DNA of 64,000 nt, from assembly GCA_032433765.1 (NCBI GenBank), contig JAVIAB010000049.1, forward strand, positions 25,439,602 through 25,503,601, read 5' to 3'. Source of the DNA: Megaustenia siamemsis (lineage: Eukaryota; Mollusca; Gastropoda; Stylommatophora; Ariophantidae). The position numbers were made by a program, and so were the translations under genes. The notes under the pieces were generated by a model that was not told the DNA's origin, ran no database searches, and was given only the letters and a program-made list of their open reading frames with translations. Position 1 is the stretch's first letter. Each line of letters opens with the position of its first letter. Positions 44,271 through 54,634 of the stretch are shown piece by piece.

Positions 44271-45540
44271 CCTCTCATCATCATATATTTTTGTACATCA
44301 TAAAACTTTACTGAGTACCGCCGATGAATACATTCGTCGTCACTTAGAGACAATACATTTCATTTTGTACCCGATGCAACAAATAATTACTGTCATGATC
44401 TTCTCGACTGCTTCCCTTTTAACGGTTTTATTCTTCAAGTTTTTTCGGTTGTATTTATTTCGGAAATGTAGTAAGTGCTGATTTTGAAGGCTTGACCTGC
44501 ATTTCCATAACAATGGTGTCAGGTGGAAAGTGGAACGCTGCTCAAACTGTAGCATACAAAACTAAGCTACTTGGAATAACAATGTAATCTATAAAACAAT
44601 CAATAAAGTTCATAAATTACTAAATGTATTTAGACTTGTTATATTTTTCTATTGTGACTTTTACTTTTTTGACATAAGCAGCATATAAATAAAATAACAA
44701 AAACATCCAAAGATTTTCACATTTTTCTATGAAAAATAAAAAAAATAAATTTTTTTCACTGACTAATTTCTACATCACCACACACATATAATGTTTACAT
44801 ATTCCAATTTCTCAACCATTCTGCTTCAACAAACTTATATATATATATATATAAAGCATACAGGTGCAGTAGGCCCAGAGATATGCCTCTCTAAAGAATA
44901 TATGTTATTGGCCTTGTTTTTTTGTCCGGCACCGGGCAGAATAAAAAAAAAAAAAACAGTTTGGTAGTCAAAGGGTTAACAAAGTGCAAATCAGATCTGA
45001 AATAGGAAATGAAGCAATCAAAAATGTTCAGATACTCACAAAGTAAGCAATAGTTAAAGTGTTTATATTCAGGCAAATCACTTCAGCCACCCTAAGGAGC
45101 CACGCAACAAGCAAACCTTAGGAGCTGTGCTATGAGCAAGTATTGGACTCTACAATTAGTAAGCTACTGACTATTTTAAAGAAAATATGTAAAGTGTTAT
45201 TGAAAGCAGACAAGAAAATAACTTGGCCAAGCAGAAACTTATGTTGGATGAACAAGACAGAATGTTGGCTTTAAGTTGTACTCTGTTCTCCAATCTGTTG
45301 ATGCTATTGATGTTTCTCTACAATTGGAGTGGTACGACTCTTCATCCAACAAGTGTGCCATAAGTGATATCTTAATGACAGTTATCTAATGTAGTTAATG
45401 GCTAATCAAAGCATCATATCTTAATAAAACTAACACAGATTACAACACTGTCTTTCTTCACAGAATGATCCCATTACTGGGGTCCGCCGAGAAGATATAT
45501 AGGACAGGAGAATAAAGGCCACCTGTTCTTAACATTTGCC
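44271..45540. other. AT-rich stretch without recognised gene
   Basis: Includes a (TA)n run at 44837-44852 and a poly(A) run at 44943-44956. No domain was recognised in either strand's frames. Confidence 0.35.
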
Positions 45541-45680
45541 ATAACGTGTTAAAAGTCTGAGTTTGTATTTCACCCTATAAAAATTTGTTAGACTCTATAG
45601 GGATTAAAACCTGCATTCTCCTGGTCTGAAGTACGATGAGTTATCGATTCAGCCATTGGCTGTCTGTTCCAACACTAAAT
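45540..45680 (-). mobile_element. possible tRNA-derived SINE head
   Basis: The reverse complement reads GCTGAATCGATAACTCATCG, then a B-box-like CAGGTTTTAATCCC. It resembles a degenerate tRNA. The downstream body is unclear. Confidence 0.4.
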
Positions 45681-45779
45681 GTGAAACAGAAGCAAGTATC
45701 TGAGATGCCAGGTACAAGGGGAAAAAGTAATGATGACTAAAGTTACAGATGAAACTGCTTACAAGTATAACAAAGAAGA

Positions 45780-45910
45780 TGACAAGGCAGTTACAGATGT
45801 CCACATTTATAAAAACAGTATAGAAGAGGATTAACAAAGGGCAGTTATAGATGTCCACACCTATAAAAACAGTTCAGAAGAGGATTAACAAAGGGCAGTT
45901 AAGGATGTTC
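45780..45910. repeat. ~55-bp tandem duplication
   Basis: AGAAGAGGATTAACAAAGGG and CAGTTATAGATGTCCACA recur 2-3 times with TATAAAAACAGT between. It is a small local duplication. Confidence 0.65.
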
Positions 45911-45929
45911 TGAGCCATCTGAGAGTATT

Positions 45930-46135
45930 ATATGACAGGCCCTTTTATGGAATCCCCAGGGGAAGAGACAAAGGGGAAGACCAAAATATTCTTGGAGAAG
46001 GCAAGTGAAAGCAGAGATGAAGATGGTGGGGATGACATGGAATGATTTTAAAAGAATGACAAGAAACAGAATGACTTAGAAAGTGTTTATTGAAGACCTA
46101 TACTCCACAGGAGCTGGAAGGTAGAAGACGACTGT
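45930..46135 (+). mobile_element. LINE ORF2 C-terminus (family A)
   Basis: CCCTTTTATGGAATCCCCAG through AGACCTATACTCCACAGG corresponds to the QALxWNPQGKRQRGRPR..KVFIEDLYST segment, frameshifted. It is a short 5'-truncated copy. Confidence 0.75.
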
Positions 46136-46279
46136 TAAAGGTCTGATATCTACTAATACCATATAAGTCATGCGGTAACCCCTCACATTTTATCACATTT
46201 GACAACGTCTACTATATCTGGTGCATTAAGTATTCATACTTTTTCAGATGTGGTAACTGTATGGCCAAACTGTAAATTA

Positions 46280-46655
46280 GAGAAATCGCCAATCAACCGC
46301 TAATATCTTCAGTAATAAAGAAAAGACGATGGTCATATGTTGTACATGTGATGAGAAGAGATAATAACTGAATAGCAAAGCAAACCCTCATGTGGGAAAC
46401 AACAGGTAAGAGACAGCCAGCGGAAGACCCAGAGAGACACTGAGAAGCACATTTATGAGAGAGGCAAGAGCAGCAGGAATCGGCTCCCTCAATGAGATAG
46501 AGCTGCTTGCACAGAACAGAGACAAATGGCGAGATTTGACAAAATATCTTTAAAAGAATTGAAAACTGCTAGAACAAAAATTTAGATAAGAGAAGGAGTA
46601 TCTTGGTCTATGAGCCGGCTATGGCTCGAAAGGTCAATAGATAGATAGATAGAAC
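46280..46655 (+). mobile_element. LINE ORF2 C-terminus and 3' UTR (family B)
   Basis: A relative of MRRDNNRIAKKTL, then IGSLNEIELLAQNRDKWRDL in broken frames, AAACTGCTAGAACAAAAATT, the CCGGCTATGGCTCGAAAGGT block and a GATAGATAGATAGA tail. The copy is well preserved and 5'-truncated. Confidence 0.82.
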
Positions 46656-46924
46656 TGTATGGGACAAAGAACGTACAATTATTGCACAATAATTATTGTT
46701 ATCTTAGGTTGCTACCAAGGATATTATATCAAGGATTCCAGCTGTTCTGGCTTCCTCTTGCTCTCATTTATTTCTCTGTCCAGCGGCATTTTAACCCTTG
46801 CATCCCCAAAACAATCATCAAATGATATTTTTAGATGGTGTTCTATTCTTAACCCAATCACAGGATACACATACAAGCATGTTGGACAAAGTGACAAGGA
46901 TGGAGGTGATGATAGAAGTTGCTA

Positions 46925-47715
46925 GAGGTTAGAGGAGAGAAGTTAGGAAAGAAGTTAGGAGAGAGAAAGTTAGAAGAGAGAAAGTTAGGAGAGGAAAGTT
47001 AGGAGAGAGAAGTTAGGAGAGAGAAGTTAGGAGAGAGAAAGTTAGGAGAGAGAAGTTAGGAGAGAGAAAGTTAGGAGAGAGAAGTTAGGAGAGAGAAAGT
47101 TAGGAGAGAGAAGTTAGGAGAGAGAAGTTAGGAGAGAGAAAGTTAGGAGAGAGAAGTTAGGAGAGAGAAAGTTAGGAGAGAGAAGTTAGGAGAGAGAAAG
47201 TTAGGAGAGAGAAGTTAGGAGAGAGAAGTTAGGAGAGAGAAGTTAGGAGAGAGAAGTTAGGAGAGAGAAAGTTAGGAGAGAGAAAGTTAGGAGAGAGAAA
47301 GTTAGGAGAGAGAAAGTTAGGAGAGAGAAGTTAGGAGAGAGAAAGTTAGGAGAGAGAAAGTTAGGAGAGAGAAAGTTAGGAGAGAGAAAGTTAGGAGAGA
47401 GAAAGTTAGGAGAGAGAAGTTAGGAGAGAGAAAGTTAGGAGAGAGAAAGTTAGGAGAGAGAAAGTTAGGAGAGAGAAAGTTAGGAGAGAGAAAGTTAGGA
47501 GAGAGAAAGTTAGGAGAGAGAAAGTTAGGAGAGAGAAGTTAGGAGAGAGAAAGTTAGGAGAGAGAAGTTAGGAGAGAGAAAGTTAGGAGAGAGAAAGTTA
47601 GGAGAGAGAAAGTTAGGAGAGAGAAGTTAGGAGAGAGAAAGTTAGGAGAGAGAAAGTTAGGAGAGAGAAAGTTAGGAGAGAGAAAGTTAGGAGAGAGAAA
47701 GTTAGGAGAGAAAAT
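46925..47715. repeat. 15/16-bp purine-rich minisatellite, about 50 copies
   Basis: Units AGTTAGGAGAGAGAA and AAGTTAGGAGAGAGAA alternate irregularly. The + strand is nearly all purine except the TT. Lies 260 bases beyond the ACSL stop codon, so it could fall in the 3' UTR or just downstream. It contains TTAGG, but not as contiguous telomere repeats. Confidence 0.95.
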
Positions 47716-47978
47716 ACTAGTGATAACCAGAGATTGTTGATAACTGTCCAACATCAAGTGGAAGACAGGATGATATTGTTGCCATGGTTGTTATCAATGG
47801 CAGATGTTTCGGCTATGCCATGACAGTGTTGTTATCGATCTTATGATACACCTCTTGGATGGATACAGGTGAGGCTGGTGTCTAGGCTACAAGATGTTGC
47901 ATGCAAAGAAAAGTAGTCCCATCACATCTGGATAGCATATCAGCCTCACAATGATGATCCCATAGTTAGCACCTTCAT

Positions 47979-48139
47979 TTAAGTTGAGCCCTTGTACATA
48001 ACAGAGATCTCAGACCTGAAACTGTCCTCTATGACTCTACGCTTCAGCTTGAAGGCATCAGTGACCAAGCCGCTGTCTGGCATCCAAGGTTCTGGAAGCA
48101 ACGTGATGCTTGTGGGGATCTGCATAGCCTGCAGCTTGG
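47979..48139 (-). CDS. ACSL4: ACSL3/4-type acyl-CoA synthetase, last exon
   Basis: The - strand acceptor GCCATCCACAG is followed by CC, completing the split Ser codon. The frame reads KLQAMQIPTSITLLPEPWMP, then DSGLVTDAFKLKRRVIEDSF, ends SVMYKGST and stops TAA at 47981-47979. The PEPW(T/M)P..GLVTDAFKLKR motif is the diagnostic C-terminus of ACSL3/4 enzymes. The phase agrees with the exon at 51853-52128. The intron upstream is filled by a 26-bp satellite starting 25 bases from the acceptor, with a SINE inside. Confidence 0.95.
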
Positions 48140-48163
48140 CTGTGGATGGCAGTAATTTGTCAG

Positions 48164-48726
48164 AAATAGTACCGGCAGTATATTGCATATAATAGTACTG
48201 GCAGTATATTGCATATAATAGTACCGGCAGTATAATGCATATAATAGTACCGGCAGTATATTGCATATAATAGTATTGGCAGTATTTTGTATATAATAGT
48301 ACCAGCAGTATATTGCATATAATAGTACCGGCAGTATATTGCATATAATAGTACCGGCAGTATAATGCATATAATAGTACCGGCAGTATATTGCATATAA
48401 TAGTACTGGCAGTATTTTATATATAATAGTACCGGCAGTATATTGCATATAATAGTACCGGCAGTATTTTGTATGTAATAGTACCGGCAGTATATTGCAT
48501 ATAATAGTACTGGCAGTATATTGCATATAATAGTACCGGCAGTATATTGCATATAATAGTACCGGCAGTATATTGCATATAATAGTACCGGCAGTATATT
48601 GCATATAATAGTACCGGCAGTATATTGCATATAATAGTACCGGCAGTAGATTGCATATAATAGTACCGGCAGTATAATGCATATAATAGTACCGGCAGTA
48701 TATTACATATAATAGTACCAGCAGTA
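48164..48726. repeat. 26-bp satellite, left block
   Basis: About 21 copies of GTACCGGCAGTATATTGCAT plus ATAATA. It is separated from a related block (49000-49466) by a SINE. The last unit merges into the ACSL acceptor region, where GTACTATT and TACTGCC on the - strand also occur just before the CAG. Confidence 0.93.
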
Positions 48727-48990
48727 AAAAAAAAGTAGTAAAGTACCCCATCACGCCAAGTGGCGTATAGGGAATATGGTGTTAGTGACCATAATATTTT
48801 ACAGACCTTCAGCACATGATTTTTGGGGTAATGTGGTCGGTATTACACCTGCGCCTCTTTACTTTCCCAGAAAAAAATCAGGTACCCATTTAAGGTTGGG
48901 AGAACCTGGAAGCCATTGATCAGGATCAAACCCAACCTCTTGTCCTTTGTAGTCCAGTTCACTAACCACTGAGCTATCTCAGCTCCCAGT
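48727..48990 (-). mobile_element. tRNA-derived SINE (family 1), full length with one head
   Basis: On the - strand: GGGAGCTGAGATAGCTCAGT (A box TAGCTCAGTGG), B-box-like GGTTTGATCC, then the family body (CCGACCACATTACCCCAAAA; CGCCACTTGGCGTGATGGGG) and a TTTACTACTTTTTTTTT end. It inserted into the 26-bp satellite. It has a single tRNA head, in contrast to 19798-20163. Confidence 0.85.
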
Positions 48991-48999
48991 AGTGGCAGA

Positions 49000-49466
49000 A
49001 TATTGTATACAATAGTACTGACTGAGTAGTGGAAGTATATTGTATATAATAGCACCGGCAATATTTTGTATATAATAGTACCGCCAATATTTTGTATATA
49101 ATAGTACAGCCTATATTTTTATATAATAGTGCCGCCAATATTTTGTATATAATAGTACAGCCAATATTTTGTATATAATAGTACAGCCAATATTTTGTAT
49201 ATAATAGTACCGCCAATATTTGTATATAATAGTACAGCCAATATTTTGTATATAATAGTACCGCCTATATTTTTTATATAATAGTACCGCCAATATTTTG
49301 TATATAATAGTACAGCCAATATTTTGTATATAATAGTACCGCCAATATTTTGTATATAATAGTACCGCCAATATTTTGTATATAATAGTACAGCCAATAT
49401 TTTGTATATAATAGTACCGCCAATATTTTGTATATAATAGTACCGCCAATATTTTGTATATAATTG
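49000..49466. repeat. 26-bp satellite, right block, different monomer
   Basis: About 17 copies of GTACCGCCAATATTTTGTAT plus ATAATA, the same length and frame as the left block but with CCGCCAATATTTT instead of CCGGCAGTATATT. The first units next to the SINE are intermediate. Confidence 0.92.
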
Positions 49467-49790
49467 AGACTGAATTTTGTGAGAATATCACATTTTCCTG
49501 TTTGCCTCACAGGCAGCCATGTTACTCTGGTGTTCCCTAAGAGGTCAGACATGTTACAGTGTCTATCGGTATGGATACCGTAAGTATGTTTGGCTACCTC
49601 ATAGCTTTATTTGCTGAGATTTCTGGGTTACGCGATTCCTGGGTTACAAATGGTTGGTTGATGTCAGCGACGACTGAGGAAATTTCCATAGTCACAGCAA
49701 AAATTATAACCCCCCCCCCAATTTGCCCAATTGGTGAATTTCTTTTTTGCCTTATATGAGATTGTATTTCACAAAATCGTGTGTGTGTGC
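49467..49790. other. intronic stretch, no feature recognised
   Basis: Contains a C run at 49711-49719. No coding or repeat match is seen. Confidence 0.3.
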
Positions 49791-49965
49791 GGGGAAGATC
49801 CAACAACAATTTAAACAAATCAACCACTCAGGGGTCACCGGAAGTTGTAATTAGGAAGGTATACGTAGGGGGAAATTTTTACAACATAGGAAAATGTAAA
49901 GGTTTGAAGAATTTGTGTTTGATGCGTAATTTTTACAACGGAATCATAATCTACGGTTAATGAAC
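49790..49965 (+). repeat. dispersed repeat terminus
   Basis: CACTCAGGGGTCACCGGAAG, AAGAATTTGTGTTTGATGCG and AATTTTTACAACGGAATCAT then AATCTACGGTT, shared in order with 29985-30105 and in part with 54190-54310 and 24055-24125. Confidence 0.5.
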
Positions 49966-49994
49966 TAACTCAAAGAAAAAATGACATGACATTA

Positions 49995-50455
49995 TGACAT
50001 AGAACACTCACATTTCAGGCCTATAAGTTATCACATAAAACACTTGTGACATTGAGTTATCACATAAAACACTTGTGACATCCAGTTATCACATAAAACA
50101 CTTACACTTCAGGCCATCAAGTTATCACATAAAGCACTCATGACATCAAGTTATCACATAAAACACTCACATTTCAGGCCATCAAGTTATCACATAAAAC
50201 ACTCATGACATCAAGTTATCACATAAAACACTCATGATATCAAGCTATCACATAAAACACTCATATTTCAGGCCATCAAGTTATCACATAAAACACTCAT
50301 GACATCAAGTTATCACATAAAACACTCATGACATCAAGTTATCACATAAAACACTCATATTTCAGGCCATCAAGTTATCACATAAAACACCCATGACATC
50401 AAGTTATCATATAAAACACTTATGACATCAAGTTATCACATAAAACACTCATGAC
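49995..50455. repeat. 29/36-bp minisatellite, distal block
   Basis: Units of CATCAAGTTATCACATAAAA plus CACTCATGA (29 bp) mix with 36-bp units that add CACATTTCAGGC. It is the same array as 51530-51852, separated by a LINE inserted at 50455-51530. Confidence 0.93.
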
Positions 50456-51535
50456 ATCATCATCGGGTGCCATCTCCGCAACGAAGGTTGGCTACCATGG
50501 ACCGCCATTCCACTCTGTTTCTTGCTTTGATGATGTAGGTTGTCATAGATTGACTTGTCCATCTTTTGATGTTACTCTTCCATGTTAGTCTTGGTCTGCC
50601 TCTGCCTCTTGAACCTTGTATTTTCCCTTCCAATATTACTTTTAGTAGGCTGTTGTGTCTTTAACATGCCCAAAAATTTCATTTGTCTTGTCTTGTATTT
50701 AGTAGTTCTCTTTTTATTTTCAGTTGTTTTAAAACTTCATCGTTTGTTTTCTTTTCTTTCCGTCCAATTCTACCTATTCTTCTATAAATCCACATTTCAA
50801 AGGCTTCAATTTTCTGTTCTGTTTTCTGGTCTAATGTCCATGTTTCTGCACCATACAGGAATATTGAGAAGATGTAACATTTTGCTATTCTTAGTTTCAG
50901 CCCTGCCCTTTTTTTTTTTTTTTTTTGTTAGTATATTTTTCATGGCATTAAAATTAATTTTTGCCATACCTATTCTTTTGTTTATTTCAATTTTGCATTT
51001 TCCATCATTGGTTATAGTATGTCCCAGGTAGTTGTAGCTCTGGACTGTCTCCAGATGTATTCCTTCAACTGTGATATTTATTTGTAGGTCTTGAGAATTT
51101 TCTTTGTTTATGATCATAGTTTTAGTCTTTTTGATATTCATATCTAGTCAATATTTTTTGCTTGTTATGTTTATCACATTAAGCAACTGTTGTAGGTCTT
51201 TAGGATTTTCTGCTAGTAGAACAGTATCATCAGCATATCTTAAGTTATTGATTATCTTTCCATTAATGTTTAGGCCTGGCATCTCTGAGATGTTTTTAAA
51301 GATTTGCTCAGTGTATAGATTGAACAAGCTTGGTGATAGGATGCACCATTGTCTTACTCCTCTTTTTATATCCACGGGTGTAGAGTTCTCCTTGTTATGT
51401 TTTATTATTGCTGTTTGCTGCCAGTACAAATTACATATCAGTCGTATGTCCGTGTCATCTAGATTTATATCTTTTAGGCAGTCTATAAGTTGATTATGGT
51501 GTATTCTATCAAAAGCTTTGGTGTAGTCAGGACAT
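50455..51535 (-). mobile_element. RTE-like LINE RT fragment inserted in the minisatellite
   Basis: The - strand from 51429 reads KRGVRQWCILSPSLFNLYTE, then MPGLNINGKIINNLRYADDT (catalytic YADD), KTKTMIINKENSQD, LETVQSYNYLGHTITNDGKC and, after a poly(A) run near 50915, the ORF2 end with a GATGATGATG tail. GACATCA occurs at both edges and is probably the target duplication. It is 5'-truncated and has few frameshifts. Confidence 0.87.
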
Positions 51536-51852
51536 CAAGTTATCACATAAAACACTCAGGCCATCAAGTTATCACATAAAACATGCATGACATCAAGTTA
51601 TCACATAAAACACTCATGACATCAAGTTATCACATAAAACACTCACATTTCAGGTCATCAAGTTATCACATAAAACACTCACATTTCAGGCCATCAAGTT
51701 ATCACATAAAACACTCACATTTCAGGCCATCAAGTTATCACATAAAACACTCACATTTCAGGCCATCAAGTTATCACATAAAACACACGCATTTCAGGCC
51801 AAGTTATCACATAAAACACTCAGGTCATCAAGTTATCACATAAAACACTCAC
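51530..51852. repeat. 29/36-bp minisatellite, proximal block built from a splice donor
   Basis: 36-bp units contain, on the - strand, GGCCTGAAATGTGAGTGTTT. The adjacent ACSL exon ends GGCTTGAAAT followed by GTGAGTGTTT. The array thus repeats the exon end and the 5' splice site. Intact GAAATGTGAGT copies lie near 51645, 51682, 51718 and 51754. Confidence 0.93.
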
Positions 51853-52128
51853 ATTTCAAGCCATGTTGTGTCAGCTCCCTAAGAACAGACTTCACCAAGG
51901 CGTTGTTCCTGCACATTTCTCGGAATTCGAGCTGCTCAAACCCAGCTTTTTTGGCCACACTCCTAAGCTGTGCCTCGCTTGGCACCACCAAGGCCACCAC
52001 ACTGGTCTCTCGGCTGTCAGCTACCACACAGATCTGCTCCACAATGGGACACATCTTCAGCACAGTCTCCACCTGAGCCAGTGAGACATATTCTCCATGT
52101 TGGAGCTTGACCAGGTCCTTTTTGCGAT
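51853..52128 (-). CDS. ACSL4: ACSL3/4-type acyl-CoA synthetase, penultimate exon
   Basis: The - strand acceptor TTTCTTCCAG is followed by AT (completing Asp) and RKKDLVKLQHGEYVSLAQVE, then CPIVEQICVVADSRETSVVA, LVVPSEAQLRSVAKKAGFEQ and VLRELTQHGLK. It ends in phase 1 at GTGAGT. DRKKDLVK and GEYVS are signature motifs of the C-terminal domain, where the lysine region closes over the acyl-adenylate. The length of 276 bp keeps phase with both neighbours. The donor is immediately followed by tandem copies of itself. Confidence 0.95.
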
Positions 52129-52283
52129 CTGGAAGAAAGGACCACACACACACACACAACTAATGTTTGTTGTACTCAGTTACTGGCAGACTTGTTTCAA
52201 GCTCACTTATGGTGGCAATATTTGAATTGGACAGGCAGGATGTATTAAAGAATGTAAACAATAGTTTATTGGATCTAAGGTTT

Positions 52284-53345
52284 ACAAACCTATCCCCATA
52301 GACTTCAAGACTACATAACCTCACCTCATGGACTTCAAGACTACATAACCTCATCTCATGGACTTCAAGAATACATAAACTCATCCCATGGACTTCAAGA
52401 ATACATAACCTCATCTCATGGACTTCAAGAATACATAAACTCATCCCATGGACTTCAAGAATACATAAACTCATCCCATGGACTTCTAGACTACATAAAC
52501 TCATCCCATGGACTTCTAGACTACATAAACTCATCCCATGGACTTCAAGAATACATAAACTCATCTCATGGACTTCAAGAATACATAAACTCATCTCATG
52601 GACTTCTAGACTACATTAACTCATCCCATGGACTTCTAGACTACATAAACTCATCCCATGGACTTCTAGACTACATAAACTCATCCCATGGACTTCAAGA
52701 ATACATAAACTCATCTCATAGACTTCAAGAATACATAAACTCATCTCATGGACTTCAAGAATACATAAACTCATCTCATGGACTTCAAGAATACATAAAC
52801 TCATCTCATGGACTTCAAGAATACATAAACTCATCTCATGGACTTCTAGACTACATAAACTCATCCCATGGACTTCTAGACTACATAAACTCATCCCATG
52901 GACTTCTAGACTATATAAACTCATCCCATGGACTTCAAGAATACATAAACTCATCTCATGGACTTCAAGAATACATAAACTCATCTCATGGACTTCAAGA
53001 ATACATAAACTCATCTCATGGACTTCAAGAATACATAAACTCATCTCATAGACTTCAAGAATACATAAACTCATTCCATGGACTTCAAGAATACATAAAC
53101 TCATTCCATGGACTTCAAGAATACATAAACTCATTCCATAGACTTCAAGACTACATAAACTCATTCCATAGACTTCAAGAATACATAAACTCATTTCATA
53201 GACTTCAAGAATACATAACCTCATCCCATGGACTTCAAGAATACATAAACTCTTCCCATGGACTTCAAGAATACATAACCTCATCTCATAGACTTCAAGA
53301 ATACATAAAATCTTCCCCACTGATTTCACGACCACATAAACTCAA
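52284..53345. repeat. 30-bp intronic minisatellite, about 35 copies
   Basis: The unit CATGGACTTCAAGAATACAT plus AAACTCATCT has point variants (CTAGACT, CATAGAC, TTCCATG). As 30 is a multiple of 3, the - strand is open for hundreds of codons as repeats of MSLCILEVHE. This lies within an ACSL intron and is not a credible gene. Confidence 0.95.
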
Positions 53346-53389
53346 TACCTCACTCATCACCCATTCATATGCACCATAAATACAACAAA

Positions 53390-53550
53390 ATAGAAAGACA
53401 ATAAGAAAAATAACATCTACTGAGATTAAATGTGTTAGATGAATGACAGGAAACAGCCTGAGAGATAAGATCAGAAATGAAGAACTGAGAAATAAGCTAA
53501 GAATAACCCCCTGCTATAGAATATATAAAGAAACAACAGATAAAATGGTA
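53390..53550 (+). mobile_element. LINE fragment (family D) in an ACSL intron
   Basis: Reads RKITSTEIKCVR, MTGNSLRDKIRNEELRNKLR and YKETTDKMV, identical in order to 9870-10005. It ends 27 bases before the ACSL exon, on the opposite strand. It is a very short internal piece without a 3' tail. Confidence 0.78.
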
Positions 53551-53576
53551 ATATTCTTATAAGCATGACAACATAC

Positions 53577-53765
53577 CAATAATTCTCAGACAGCCATCCT
53601 CCTCAAACTGGCCAATGTCCCCAGTACAGAAGTAGCGCATGTTGTCAATCGTAATGAAATCTTCAGCAGTTTTCTCAGGGTTGTTATAGTAACCCATGGC
53701 GATGTTGCCACCGCCAATGAGGATCTCACCCTGAGGGTAGGGTTTATTATCTGTGGTGTAGTTAC
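53577..53765 (-). CDS. ACSL4: ACSL3/4-type acyl-CoA synthetase, exon with TGD motif
   Basis: The - strand acceptor TTCACTCAG is followed by GT (completing Gly) and [36 protein letters not shown], then [21 protein letters not shown], ending in phase 1 at GTATGT. RGEI-like PQGEI, MGYY and FCTGDIG are core adenylate-forming motifs; the TGD Asp binds the ribose hydroxyls of AMP. The size of 189 bp joins in phase to 57544-57618 and 51853-52128. Confidence 0.95.
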
Positions 53766-53876
53766 CTGAGTGAAGCAGAGACATTCTTCAATTAGCTTGC
53801 AAGTGATGGGAAATTCATACATCAGATTTCATTGCAACATGAGATTGAAGTGAAACAGGAGTGCAGAAACTGTATA

Positions 53877-53932
53877 CCAGTGGTTCTCAAACTATGCTCC
53901 GCAAGCATCTGCCTGGAGCACCCGCAGACATT
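53877..53932 (+). mobile_element. hAT-type terminal inverted repeat, fragment
   Basis: CAGTGGTTCTCAAACTATGC matches the widely shared terminus of hAT (Charlie-like) elements. Only about 55 bases remain before a LINE tail begins. No matching right terminus was seen. Confidence 0.5.
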
Positions 53933-53934
53933 CA

Positions 53935-54600
53935 TTATCATCATCATTAAGTGCCATGCCTAGCATAGGTGATGTTTCTCCACAAATCTCTATCCTTGAT
54001 GCAATTCATCAACTTCACTGCTCTTGTACCACAATGTTAAACTGTCTAATATTATTTCTCTGTCGCCTGAGATCTCTCTCTCCTTTTTCTCTGACAGTTG
54101 GGTCTTCAGTATTGGCAGCCATCAAAACCAAATACAGATCACACATGGACGCTGAGAGAGAGATTATAATAACAATTTCCAAACTTGTGCCCAGATTTGA
54201 AGATCTAATGAGGATAAAACAAGCTCATTCTTCCCAGTGACTCAAATTTGTAAGAATTTGCGTTTTGAAGCTGCAATTTTTACAACATTATCATAATCTA
54301 AGCTTAATTTCCCCACTCTTATAATATCTTATCAGGTTCCCCTCTTCTCATGACTTTTCCTTAAGAAGATAGACTGTGCCTTAAAAGTTCTCTTGTGCAG
54401 TGACTTCTACAAAAACGTTGTTATTATTTCTTTAGCTGTCCATACGATTCTCAACATTCTAATATAGAACCCCATTTCTGTTGCTTCAATGATATTTGGC
54501 TTGCTCAGTAATTATTCATGACTCACTTCAGTATGACAGGATAGGATCTAGGTAACATCAGTAACTGCTTTTCTTATTTATATTGAAAGAAGTGTATTGC
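53935..54600 (-). mobile_element. LINE 3' end (family E), interrupted
   Basis: The TCATCATCATTAAGTGCCAT tail and reverse-complement coding blocks lie at 53935-54120 and 54320-54600. About 190 bases containing the AATTTTTACAACATTATCAT dispersed-repeat terminus are inserted between. Frames are broken. Confidence 0.68.
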
Positions 54601-54634
54601 AGGAATTGATTTCCATTTAGTGGAATACTGCCTT

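Noticed and set aside
46925..47715. Interstitial telomere array because of TTAGG
   Set aside because: TTAGG occurs once per 15-16 bp unit, separated by GAGAGAA. There are no contiguous telomeric repeats.
48044..49552. Tyr/Ile-rich - strand frames (up to 236 codons) as a membrane protein
   Set aside because: They are translations of the 26-bp satellite in overlapping frames. Only the terminal 53 codons, from the exon at 47979-48139, are real coding sequence.
49995..51852. CRISPR array from regularly spaced repeats
   Set aside because: Units are head-to-tail without unique spacers, the window is eukaryotic and no cas-like genes are present.
52284..53345. Long - strand frames of repeated MSLCILEVHE (239 and 144 codons) as a repeat protein gene
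   Set aside because: The 30-bp tandem unit is a multiple of 3, so the frame stays open mechanically. It lies within an ACSL intron and has no non-repeat domain.
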